Source of the DNA: Tretioscincus oriximinensis
Lineage: Eukaryota > Chordata > Lepidosauria > Squamata > Gymnophthalmidae
Assembly: GCA_022410635.1 (NCBI GenBank)
Contig: JAJVDF010000160.1
Coordinates: 327,535 to 391,534, forward strand
Reading direction: 5' to 3'
Length of the DNA: 64,000 bases
Notes under the pieces: model-generated
The model's input: only the letters and a program-made list of their open reading frames with translations
The model's database searches: none
Told to the model about the DNA's origin: nothing
In this document: one piece after another, positions 46,131 to 57,803 of the stretch
Layout of the letters: each line of letters begins with the position of its first letter
Numbering within the stretch: position 1 is the first letter of the stretch
Program-made: the position numbers and the translations under genes

Positions 46131-48849
46131 GTTATGCTTTTAACACAGTTTTATATGTCTCGGAGATATCTGCCATGAGCGTTGTAAACAATATTACAGT
46201 AACTAGAATTAGAATGGTGATATATATCTTGCTTGTTGCTATTGTACTGTCCTTTAATGGATGGCATGCTATAAATTATTAGTATTACGCTATCCAGACT
46301 GCTGTCTGAATTCAGATTGTGGACTACATTGTGTGGCAGAGGTGGTGCAAAAGGTGGCACAAGCTGTTTACATTCATTTCAAGACATTAGGTTGATTTCT
46401 AGACATTGTATGGAAGCAAACCCAAACGCAAAGAATCCAGCAAAAATAGGAAAAAACAAACAACTTCAAAACTCTTTCAAATAAATGTAAACAGTTTAAT
46501 ATATTCAGTTTTTTTAAAAGGGTCTAAAATAAGGCAAAATGAAACAAGGCCTAAATAAGACAAAATAAACATTTAGGCCTTATTTGAGAAATGCTGCTCT
46601 GCAGGAATTCTTAATCCCTTTCTCTTATTCCTTCTCTAAAATCCATAAGCAAGTCAAAGAGGCGCTGCTGGTCGCTAAGGGAGTTTAGGCTCACCCTTTC
46701 AGTCCAGGAGACTTGGTCTTGGTGCGAGATTGGAATGTGGAACCCTTAAAAGCAAAGTGAAAGATACCTACTCTGTGTTTTTTTTTACAGCCAAGGCCAC
46801 TAAACTAGAGGGCCTGCAGCCATGGATTCATCACACCCACCTGAAAGCAATCCCTGCTGATGTTACCCAAGACATCTTGGACTGTAGAACCAGTTTTACA
46901 CACACACACCCCATACCCGAAGATCTCAAGAAGGCAACAATGAAAACAGTACAAAATTTATTTTTTAAAACAGTAACATCCAGTAATCTGAAGGTGGAGG
47001 GGGAAAAAGCATTTCTTCAACCAAAGGCTATGACTTGAAACTTCTTTTCTGAAATCCCAAGACGCAGAAGTCTTCAACACTGGTGGGTGGGAGGGATGAA
47101 CTGCTTAACATACCAGTGAACTGTCTGAGAACCTTCCTTTTCCGATGTTTGATGTGCATGCTAACTTCTAGTTATACCTGGCACAAAATGTGTTAAATGT
47201 TTCTCATTTTTTTCTAGAGTGGGGAACCTCTGCAGAGAATCTAATGTCTAATTGCCTGGTGGGAGTAGACTTGCTCCCTTAGAAGATGCAACCCGAAACC
47301 TCTCTAAAGGAGCTTGAAATGAACCTAATATGTAACAGCATGGGTGGTTGGGAAAATATTTCTAGACAAAAAAAGTATATTTTAGTTAAAAATCCTGCAC
47401 CAAGACCACATAAAAAGTACTGCATTTATTTATTTCAGCCAAGAAAAGAGTTGAATTGTGGGAAAATCACTCTGGCTACCTATGTAACAGCACACATAAT
47501 AACGTTTGCCTGCTAGTTCCTTATCTGGAGAAGGATGGTATATTTCTATATCCCTTAGAATGCTACAGGGGCCCCTGTCCAACTGTCAGTTGCACTAGCT
47601 ACGTTACACCAAGCTGTTGCCACTCAAACTAAACACTACCTCTATAGCACGAAAGCTTCCAAATCTCTGGGGTCAAGAAAGGCCACTTTACAAATCCGAG
47701 CCACAATTGGTTTCTTATGCTGAAGCATCAACATAGCTGCCAATAATTTCATTCATCAACCATTCTAAAATGGTTGACATTAAAATTAATTTAATTAAAA
47801 TTTCTGATTTGCGCAACCTGGTCCATTTCTTTAAGGAAAGTTCAAAGTAAAAAAGGCCTGGGAAAGATTCGCAAGTCAGGACAGAATAATAAAAGCAATA
47901 TCATCCTTGGAACTACTAAACATATTTTCTGTTTTTCTGATAATCACCTCCATATTTGTATCAATCTGTTTATCTCTGTATCAAAAGGGTACAGTATATA
48001 AGATCTGGCCTCAAGTTACATAAATCTGAAACTCTGATTTAAAAAAGAACCCCCTTTTCTCTTATTTGCAAATAAACTGAGAAAAACTTTTCTGCACTTT
48101 CATGTCTCTGATTTCTAAGCAAACTGAGGCAAAAACCCCTGAAGCCTGCTTTCGGACCCATCAAAAGCTCTGAAACCATGCACATCCCCCTATTCCTTAC
48201 TGGTCAAAAAGGAGATAATTCTATCTTTTCAATTGGTTCGTCATGAAAATTCTTAAAGGAGGAAAAATGCTTCCTCACTTATATAGTATCCAAAATGGAG
48301 CTTTTTTATTGCTTAAAATGATTTGAAGTATAATGCAACTATTCTGTAATCTTGCAGCACAAATAAGTGTTAGCAGAATGGCCAACTTTTCTTCTACAAT
48401 TTTTGTTCACTTCCACCCGAAAGCATAGGAAGATGGCAGCTGGTCATTCAATGAAGGAGTTTACTTTGTACTATAAGAGTGGAATGAAGGGGTGATCTAA
48501 GATTCAGTAACCTAAAGCAGTAGGCCTTTATTTGAGGTTGTAGCTCAGTGGTAATTCAAAGAACCTGAAAAGCATAGGATCATCAGCTTGATCTCAGCCT
48601 CTATGCATTGCCAAACCTACTTTGCTGTTTCTTTGCTAACTTGATGGAGGAGCCCATGTAGTCAATGAGGAGTCAATCATAACGTAATGGCATCCAATAA
48701 CAAATCTTTTCTTCAGGATTTTCTTTCTGGATAAGACCCAAATTATGCATTAAAACTATTTAAAACAAAATATAATCCACAACGGAAAACAAAAGCTTCC
48801 AGATATAAAATGTTACTTCCTGCTGGCAATTGGAAAATTATTAGGTCTG
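46131..48849. other. Long unassigned stretch
   Basis: No gene supported. The 102-codon plus frame at 46730-47038 has no domain and a CA run in its middle. Confidence 0.4.
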
Positions 48850-49190
48850 GAAGAAGAAGGAGGAGGAGGAGGATGAGAAAAGAATAATAATAACTAGAAG
48901 TGGGTTTTTATACCCTGCTTTTTCTCACCTTTCAAAGGGATTCAAAGCAGCTTACCAGGGTATTTTGCCCGGAGGCTTACATTCTATCTTCCCCACCAGG
49001 CTGTGGTGGTTCCCATTTACCTAGTTGCAGTCAGTTACAATTTTTTGCGATTCTTGCTCCCGAATAGCTGGGTTGGCTAGAGCTACAGGCTAGGAGAAGG
49101 TGCTCACCCCTCCCCACATCCGACACAAGGCTTCAAAACCCCATCTCCCAGATGAGAGAGTTTCCTTAGCGACTGAACAATTCATGCCAT
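48850..49190 (-). repeat. tRNA-derived SINE, second family
   Basis: A GAA/GGA-rich tail region (48850-48890) is followed on the plus strand by 'ttttataccctgctttttct', 'tctatcttccccaccaggct', 'gaatagctgggttggctaga', 'gctacaggctag' and 'tccttagcgactgaacaa'. It matches the copy at 14.9 kb in order and orientation. Confidence 0.82.
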
Positions 49191-49300
49191 GGTGACTCCT
49201 TGCGTGTTAAGTTATCAAGATTCTAGAATGTACTATAGGCTGTGTAGAATGTACTAGAATGAACAAGCCACTTCAAAGTATCACATAACTATCACATAAC

Positions 49301-49684
49301 ACTAGGACCAGAGGGCTAGTTGGGTAGAAAAGTGAGAACAGATAAAGGAAAGTATTTTTTCATCCAGAGGGTCATCAGCCTATGGAATTTACTTCCTGAA
49401 GAGGTGGTGGTAGCTAACAGCTTGGATAGTTTCAAGACAGGACTAGACAGGTTTATGGACACCAAGGGTATAAATGGATATTAGGATCGATGTCTGGATG
49501 TTGCCTCCGGGATGGAGCAACAGGCAGGACTCCTGAGATACTATTTGCAGGGAGTCATGAACAGGTGCAGTCCTCTGCGGATTGCCCAGATGCATCTGGT
49601 GGGCCTCTATGTGAGACAGAATGCTGGACTTGATGGGCTGTGGCCTGATCCAGTATGGCTCTTCTTATGTTCTTATGTTCTTAA
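49301..49684 (+). repeat. CR1 LINE 3'-end fragment
   Basis: 'aaaggaaagtattttttcat', 'ttacttcctgaagaggtggt' and 'ggtttatggacaccaagggt' (ORF2 end), then the untranslated block with 'tgatgggctgtggcctgatc', ending in three TTCTTATG octamers at 49663-49682. Well preserved. Confidence 0.9.
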
Positions 49685-49785
49685 AGTAGATATACGTTTT
49701 ATATTTGGGATGGAGGGTACTGCCTACATGAATGGCCTGCTTCAGAAAGTTCCAAAAGCAGTCTAAGGGGTCTGCTATCCAGAAG

Positions 49786-49836
49786 CCATTCTGAACCAGC
49801 ACAGGTCCTACCATGACCTGTGTTAACACAGAATGG
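49786..49836. repeat. 51-bp hairpin
   Basis: CCATTCTG and AGCACAGGTC are mirrored in reverse complement by GACCTGTGTT and CAGAATGG around a 7-base loop, with small bulges. Confidence 0.7.
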
Positions 49837-52666
49837 TATGTGCACAGCAGGACTTCTAGATCACTTTCTGGAACAGAATAAATTCAACTTTGGATCGGGC
49901 CAAATAGTCCAGATAACTTTGGAGATAGCCTGAGTGCTGCAATGCAGTTTTCAAAGTCAGCCTTGGTGCAGATCAGAGTAGCCAAGCAGTTAATGACACA
50001 ACCCTTGACATCTCTTCTGGGACTCTTGTGATTCCCTCATCAGCTGCAGATCATATTCTCTTATTAGGCATGGACATATTTGGTTAATGATAAGTCTTAA
50101 ATCTCAAAGCCTTAAAATAATGTGGGACTCTGGAGGAGATAGTAGGTATGCAAATTTACTTTCTACATACATCATGCAAATACTAGATGCAAGACAACTT
50201 ACTGGAAACAAGAATCATAATAATAACCAATTCCCTATATAGTAATAGTAATATAACATATTACTAGTGTATGTTTCCATGAACATCATTTCAGTCAGTT
50301 GTAGAATGCTGTCCAAAGCTTCAAATGTTAGAGAAGTTTTGATAATAAAGATACATTGTCTTCAGTAATATCTATATCCTGTAAGCACAAGCAAAATAAT
50401 TCTTGGTTCCTAGCACCAGCATACTATTATTAAAAGGAAATTGTGATAGAAGAATATTAATACTTTAGTCTTTGCCTTTGTTGTGCTTACAAAGATAGGG
50501 AACTAGCTAAAGACTGAAATCTCTGTTAAAAAGATAGATCTTATTCTTTGTCCCTAGATCTAGGTGTGTCAGCCTGTGAAGATAAGAGAAGCTGCAGCTG
50601 GAGGCAGTTATGAGAGATAAACCTTTTCTGACATGTTCTTGATAGGGCATATTCTACATTGTGCAGAGAATCCAACATAAGAAGCTGACTTGTGTCAAAT
50701 CACTTCACTGCTTTGTCTAATTTAGTGCTGTCTACTCAGACTGCCCTTCTATATTCTAAGCAGATATTGCATCACTGAACCCTAACCTGTAGAGCTGGCA
50801 CTTTCAATTTCACATTTTCCCTACTGTAGCCATTCATCCCCAGCACTGGGTTAACAACTGTCTTCTACCACTCACTGGAGAACATACAAAAGGAAACCGC
50901 TTCAAAGAAACCCAAAAGAGGAGTTTGGCCTTTTAAGTGTTGCCCATCATAAAGATGTGGAAGCAAAGCGTAAAGGAATTTGTTGCACCTACAACTGTAT
51001 CCGGTTATTTCCAATAAACAAAACTGTAATACAATGCTATTCGTGCCCAAGAAATCGTCTAAAGAAAATTGAAGCTCATTCTTCTATAGTACATATTTGA
51101 AAACATCATGGAGCATAAAACAGAAATGAGGCAAGGTTTTTCATCAAGTGGAGGCTTAGTATCAGGATCTTTCAAGTTAATGTAGACTGAAGTGCTTAAC
51201 ATTTTTTAACAATTCTCATCCCTATGCAGAATTCCAATACGTTGAATAGTGACCTAATTCCTCAAGACATCTAAGTATATTTGTCCTATTCCAAGTCCCA
51301 TCACATTCCCACCTGTGAACATATAACTACTATAATGCAGTATTCCTGGACAGCATGCATCTCCTGTACATTTAGCATACTTTTAGTCATTCCTTAACTA
51401 CAATTAATGTGATGGTTGCCAACTTTTTTTCTGGCAGTTTCCTGGCCTCATCATCATTTTTACTTTTCCTTGCATGCTCTGCAGCTTGTTTTGGTTTGGT
51501 TTATTTTCAATGACAGGACAGCACATGGTAAAAGGATCATGGGAACTCCTGGTGGAATTAGGAAGAAGTCATTGGCCTCAATTTTTATGGGAGACAGAAG
51601 GTAGAGGAGCACTTCAGAAGATCAACCTATTTCAAATTCAGTTTAAATTATTTCTAAATTCTGCCTTAATCTGGATGATATTCTAGAATAGGAACACTCT
51701 TAGTAATATCTACTTTGAAGTTATTCTGGATAAAATCTGGAATAAACAGTGCAAAAACAACCTGAGAATCAATTCGTCTTCATTCCCTGCCAAGATCTTC
51801 ACAACTTCGTTTTCAAGATCTACCACGTCTTTTAGTCCCTGTATGTTCCCTGTATGCTAATCATGTAGTCCTTGCCTGGTATTATATTTTAGGAATACAG
51901 GTTTTTCTGGCAACAATTTCTCTAATGTTCCCTGATTCTTCCATAGCCTAAGAAATAACTCCTACTACTACTCTTCCATACTTGGAATTGTAATGCAAAA
52001 ATGGGCCAAAGAACTAGGTGATGAAAGATCTGGTGAAGAAGTTTGGCTCTAAGAAATACAGCAGAAGATAACTAGGGCTTGATTTGCACTTGGTCATGTT
52101 CTATTTAAGAAAGTTGTCTAAAGAACTTGCAGTCTGAATGCTATTTTAGAAGCTACCACAGAGCATTGCAAAGTCTGCACTAGCTCAGAATGCCATGTAA
52201 ACAGCAGGTGCCTTAAATGCCTTGAACTAAAAAAGGGCCAGAACTGAATAACAGCAGCATGGAATGACTACCATAGTAGTGATAACCAACAATTCAAGAA
52301 TTATAAGGATACTTCGAAAATGGTATAGGCTGGTTCCCATAGGCGTACCACATAATACCAACTCAATTATAAAATTTAATTATTTGTCTGTCCTTTCCTA
52401 TACCTGATGTCTCAGGGAACATCGCAATAAGATTACTATAAAAAAGAAAATTAGGGAAAGCAATAACCAAGTCACATGGAGAAGGAATTTTCCTTTTACC
52501 AAAAGCTAGTTTGATTCCCGATTGTGGAAAATTGAATGTAAGTTAACAACACCCTGCAATAAGGTATTCCTATCATCAACAGGGTTTATCTGGATCTTTA
52601 TTTCTGAGTTATTGTAACTGGTTACTTTCTGGAATATTTAATCATATAGACTTTTAGTTGCATGAA

Positions 52667-52852
52667 TAAAGGTGAAACCTCCTTATAACGAACCCCAAGG
52701 ATTCTGGTAAATTTGTTTAATGAAATTTTGTTATAATGAAACCCATTGTAACCAACATTACTCCTACGGGTATTCCACTGGGACTTTCACATTGGTTATA
52801 CCATGAATTTTGTTATAATGTGGTTTCTTTATAATATGGTTTCACCTATATT
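52667..52852. mobile_element. pogo/Tigger-like MITE
   Basis: The left end 'aggtgaaacctccttataac' and the right end 'ttataatatggtttcaccta' are terminal inverted repeats of the 'gaaacctc.atataacgaa' type seen in pogo-group elements. TA lies at both outer edges. The interior is AT-rich with 'ttttgttataatg' twice; non-coding. Confidence 0.65.
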
Positions 52853-53337
52853 TGAACAAACTATCAACTTTTTCTTCTAAAGTGCTTCTAACCTACTGGT
52901 ACACAGTACATCTCATGCAGAGATTGTGGATTTTTTAACTACACTTAGTTTGAGATAAGACAGAAGTATGGTAAAGGAATACAGAAAAATGTTCACTAAG
53001 AATTTGTTCCATCCCACATAAGCACAGTTCAACCCTTGTCCTTCTGTTTTCAAATTCCTAAGCAAGTTTGGAGGACTTTAATTTTTGTGATTAGAAGCTG
53101 TTTGCTCCAAGTCCTCATTGCAATATTGTTAATTCTTTTCATCTTCCCGTGTCCTTTAATACAATGTCTGGTTAAATATGTGCTATTAGGACCATCTTTA
53201 ATCATGAAGAATGGGACAAAATCAAAAGGGAAAGTTTTTTTTCCTGATTTTCAGTCTGTTTAAAACTGTTTTTTGGATTTTAAAAACACATTTAGTTCCT
53301 TAAAGGTCTAGAAGGCAACCCTCCTTTCTATTGCATG

Positions 53338-53632
53338 ATGGCACGAATGGCGCAGTCGCTAAGGGGACGGTCTTTCATCTGAGAGATAGTGTTTGGAAGC
53401 CCTGTGACCAGCAAGGGGAGGGGTGAACACCTTCCACTAGCCTGCAGCTCTAGCCAACTCAGCTATTCAAAAGAAATGCAAATTTGTAATCTGCATTTCA
53501 ATTAGATGAGTACCATCATTAACCTGGTGGGGAAGACAGAATAAAATGTAAGCCTTTGAATGAAAATTAACCCTGTAAGCTGCTCTGGAAATGAGAGGGA
53601 TATAAACACTCAATTATTATTATTATTATTCT
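53338..53632 (+). repeat. tRNA-derived SINE, second family
   Basis: Head 'aatggcgcagtcgctaagg' (A box), a diverged B-box region, 'tgcagctctagccaactcag', 'acctggtggggaagacagaa' and the end 'gagagggatataaac' with a TTATTATTATT tail. Sense orientation of the 14.9 kb family. Confidence 0.8.
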
Positions 53633-56600
53633 GCACTGTGGAAAACCATGTTATAGAAGTGATTGTTAGTAATGCAGCAAAACCAGTAGTTGGGAGAACA
53701 GATGTTAACCCAGCATTGGTGATCCTAAAGAGACTTTGTGGTCACATGTATCATCAGTGGCATTTCCAACATATCACCCTGTGGCTAAGCTCTCACTAGG
53801 TGTTTAAAAATGGGTGTCAAACCTGTTTGGCTTTGGGCTGGCTGCACCAATTTTCCATTTACTCTAAACGGGAGACACTTTGGCCACATGCAGTTTGTAC
53901 AGCAACACAGTATTTGACTAGACTTCACAACTGAAGGTTAACACTATCTGCTGGTTTGGGGATCCTCATGAAGCTAGAAACACCTCCAAGAATTGGGGGA
54001 TCTGGCAGCAAGGGAATCTTTGTGGATCTCCTTCCATTGTGGGAAATTTAAACTACTGATAAACAGCAGCAAGCATAGAAACAGCAAAAGGTCTACAGAA
54101 CATTCCCTTGCTTCCGTAGACCCCAGTTCTTGGCGCTGCTTCTGGCTCCACTAGGAAGAAGATGATGACTCAAGGATGACTAAAACAGGGATGAAATGGG
54201 ATTGGGAAGGAGGGAAAACAGTGAAGTGAATTTTGATTCACTTTGCTGCTTTCCAAACCAGTTCCTTACTCCCATTTAGAATGTAGGCTCTAAAAGCTGA
54301 AATTAGTGGGCCTCTTTTATTTTCCAAAAACAGCACAAAATCTATCTTGGGGGGGGGGGGGGTTGACAGTTTGATCATCCCTGGATGGAATCAGCCTCTG
54401 TAGTTATACACGACCTACTTTGAAAATGGTTGTGCACCTAGGCCTGTGCAGGCACTTCTGGGTATTTTGTACCAGAGAAATTCTTACTAATTGTGTGTGT
54501 CAGACTAGTAAGAAAGCAAATGCTTTCCCTATGCTTTTGCCTGAAGTCTGATCTTTTAACCATTATTCTGGAGAGCTGTGGCATTCTAGATGACCATTGA
54601 CTTCCTTTCCAGATAACAGTTCTTCCTATGGCAATTTGTGGTGGTTTCTAGGGACAGAACCACTGAGCTGAGGAACGTACTTTAAAATTTTGACCGCAGG
54701 AGTTTTTATACAGGAGGTTGTTATTGTCTGTTCAAAATATTTAAACAAGACCAAAAAAAAAATCTTTCCATAACAATTGGATTGTAATTTGTTCTACTTC
54801 TTATTTTGTACTGGGCTACCATTTGGGGGATTGAACTAATTTGTTTAAAAGTTGGGACCCGATTTAGGACACTTGTCAGTTCTTCTCTTTGTTACTTTGA
54901 TTGCTCAGCTGCTCAATTTACTTGAACAAACAAGTAAATAAGTTAATTTAAGATGGAAGAATTATGCTTTTCTGCTGGTTGGATACAGAGTAAACTCTTC
55001 ATGGGCTTGATGTCAGGCTTGATGCTGAGGACATTTGTTTATGTTTGTTTTCTGGGCACTGCTTTCATCAAGAGTGCATCACTGCTCTAACTTGAGTGTC
55101 ATGCAGGAAAGTTCTGAATAGGGAGAAGGGACACTTTGGTGCTTTAGGCAATTTGGCCACAACCTTCCTGTTCCCTGTGCAAGAAGCTGCTGGCACCATC
55201 AGCTCATTGGACCCCACGTGGGAAGCCTATAATCCTGATTCTACTGGATTGGGATACTTTTGTATGAAAGTATAATTAACACCTGCAATTCCAAATGAAT
55301 ACATTTACTTGAAGAGTTGTTTCATCCTCTGAAACAGCATCATGCTCCTTTCACCATCACTTTCCCTTGTCTTCCCTGTTTTGCCTCCTGTACTTCCTTT
55401 GGGGCAAAAAGGCAAGAGAAAAGCAAAATGATTAATGGTGGAGTAGATGGAATAGTTTCATGTTTTCCAGTAACCAGGGTCTCTGCACTATTTCTGGCAC
55501 TGACCTGGCAAAACTTGTCGTTTATTTAGAATGTTTATGTACCACTTCCTATTAAAAATGTAATTTCAAACCAGTTTACAAATAGCTAAAACTGTCAGTT
55601 ACAAAACATTTTTTTTAATTGACTCAGTCTAACAATATGGCATCTCCACCCGCTACTTCCAGTGGGGGATGTGAAGCATCCTATAGCAAACCCAAATGTG
55701 TCCCAGGAGCAAATGATGCTGCAATAAAGAGGCAACCTTCAAAAGGATTGGCAAGAGGGTTTGGGACTGGGAACTGTAGCCCCTGTAGTGAAAAAAAGTG
55801 GGTAGAAGGTCAAGCATCTCAAATGCTGGATTGCTAGAAGGTCTATCTGAGCTAGAGAAAATGTATTTATTTCTGTGGGTGCTGTATGAGGATCTTAAGT
55901 ACATTCTTGAAATGTCCTGTTGTCAATGGTACCATTGTCCTACAGCACACGCAGGCACAGGCCCGGCTCTTGAGGCCCCAGGCCTACAGCCTAAGGAATG
56001 CAATTTGCTTCATTTTGCCCTTTCCCACTGCTGACTTCAGGATTCTCCAGGCATTAAACGAACTGTTGTCAGGCTAATTAGACTTCAGGCTGTAGAAGTG
56101 CAAGACACAAACAAAAACAGTTGAAAATGCTGCCTAATATACAGTTCCCAGAGAATTAAAACAAAGACATTTCCACACTAGACCTTATTCTGTTCCAGGA
56201 AGGGTTCTAAGGGACCTGCGTGGACCCCTTCCTCTCCTGTCACAGAACAAAGTCCAGTGCAGAAAGGGAGAGTTGGCTTCTTTGGCCGTTTTAAGGGACA
56301 ATTAACTGGCTAAACTCACTACAGCAGTGTTTCACACACAAAGAATCTTCCACAAAGGTCACTGCTGACATCACAAAAGGAAAAAAAATGTTTGGGGGAA
56401 TCTTGTTCCAGAAAGGCAATTGGTAGCTTACAGATAAAGACGTGATGGTGATGGAAGAAGGCCAACGGAGCAACTAGATGCTGGAATTTTACCTGTATGA
56501 ACAGATTCCTTATATAGGATGGCCTTGTAGGTCAAAGCAAGAATTTCAGCTGTACTACTGACCTGATTCTTTTGTTTCTTGTTCTCAGTCCATGGCTGCA

Positions 56601-57096
56601 GAATGAATGTCTGAGGTCTTCTGGCCATGTTGATATATTATGAGCATCGGATCTTGCTATTAAAGTGTTATTGTCTTGAAAGGTTAAGACGGGCTCCCAC
56701 TGACCAGTAGCACAGCTATAAAATAAGGACAGAGCCTTTCCACCACCTGTTCCTACATTGCTGTATTATTCCCATCTATTCCTCTCAGCCAGCAGCTGAG
56801 CAAATAGTCAGCTATGTCAAGCTGAGTGGAAAACAATAAATCTCAGCAGTAGATTTCTGTGTGGTCCCACAATAACTTAGTAGCTGAAACTGCTTTGATT
56901 TCTTCATGGGAATCAAGATCATGAACCTTTCAGTTGCCTCAGTCTTCCAAAGTTAAGGTATCAGATAATTTGAAATAGAATAATGAGGGGGAGAGACACA
57001 AAGTAGTCAGTAGTTCTGGGAAAGGTACTTGGAAGTCATAAAAAGTATGATTTGGGCCTTTTTTGCTTTAATTTGTATTCCAGATTATATCCAGAA
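53633..57096. other. Long unassigned stretch
   Basis: G14 run at 54348-54361, and an inverted-repeat element at 56175-56261 listed separately. No gene supported. Confidence 0.4.
56175..56261. mobile_element. Small inverted-repeat (MITE-like) element
   Basis: 'acactagaccttattctgtt' and 'ccaggaagggttc' on the left are the approximate reverse complement of 'gaccccttcctctcctg' and 'cacagaacaaagtccagtg' on the right, spaced by about 14 bases. Non-coding. Confidence 0.5.
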
Positions 57097-57180
57097 ATAT
57101 TTATTTATTTATTTATTTAAAAGATTTTTACCCCGCCCTTCCCCCCGAAGGTGTCCAGGGCGGCTTACAAAAATTAAAAA
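57097..57180 (-). repeat. Retroposon 3' tail
   Basis: TATTTATTTATTTATTTAAA, then 'tttttaccccgcccttcccc' and 'tccagggcggcttac': the reverse of a SINE/LINE 3' end with an AAATA tail. Confidence 0.55.
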
Positions 57181-57803
57181 ATTCGGGTCGCCATGACCTT
57201 CACAAGATTAAAATCATAAATATGGGCCTGCTATCCATGTGCTAGTGCAGGTTCTGCTTACGGCATGCTGTAGTCTGCACTATAATATGAATGGCAGGCC
57301 ATATTTGAGGATAATATTCCAGATAAAACGTCTACATCAAAACTTTCACATTGATGAGTTAAGTTGTCCACAAAGTTGTGTGAGTGAGTTCAAATGTTGT
57401 CGTTTTAGTACTGGTTATACTGCTTCAATATGATAGCACAATAGGTTGCACTCCGTTTTAAAAACCTTTGTAATACAAGAGCTCTAGGTGCAAGGAAATA
57501 CTTCAGACATTATCAGCAACAAAATTTGTCATACACAGTGCTACTTCTTGCCATACAAAGATCACTGACAAGAAGTTTTTATTTCCAGGCTTTAATATTT
57601 CCTCCCTAGGAATGTTTTCATAAACACAGGAATTAGTCCCACCCAGAAGTCAGACATTTTCACTGTTTTGGGAAACAAAACCGGGCAATTTGGCCTTGGC
57701 AAAGCTCCCCAAAGTATGTACAGATTTTACAGTGGTACCAATGGTAGAGTGACGGAATAGGAGAAAGATCTGGATAGCCCCATCACCTTCAGTAATTAAA
57801 ATG
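57181..57803. other. Unassigned sequence with palindromic MITE core
   Basis: Near 57224-57300, 'gggcctgctatccatgtgct' is mirrored by 'aatggcaggcc', with 'ctgtagtctgcactataat' between. This is the same core as at 6.2 and 6.8 kb. The rest is unassigned. Confidence 0.45.

Larger units (their letters stand above)
49685..53337. other. Long unassigned stretch with two small fold-back elements
   Basis: Includes the hairpin at 49786-49836 and the MITE at 52667-52852 described separately. Otherwise no gene or repeat was recognised; frames at 51.4-51.7 and 53.0-53.3 kb lack domains. Confidence 0.4.

Noticed and set aside
53805..53890. Possible hAT element edge ('gggtgtcaaacctg')
   Set aside because: No matching opposite end or target duplication was found.
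55619..55837. 72-codon plus-strand frame starting MTQSNNMAS
   Set aside because: No recognised domain or splice sites; compatible with chance.
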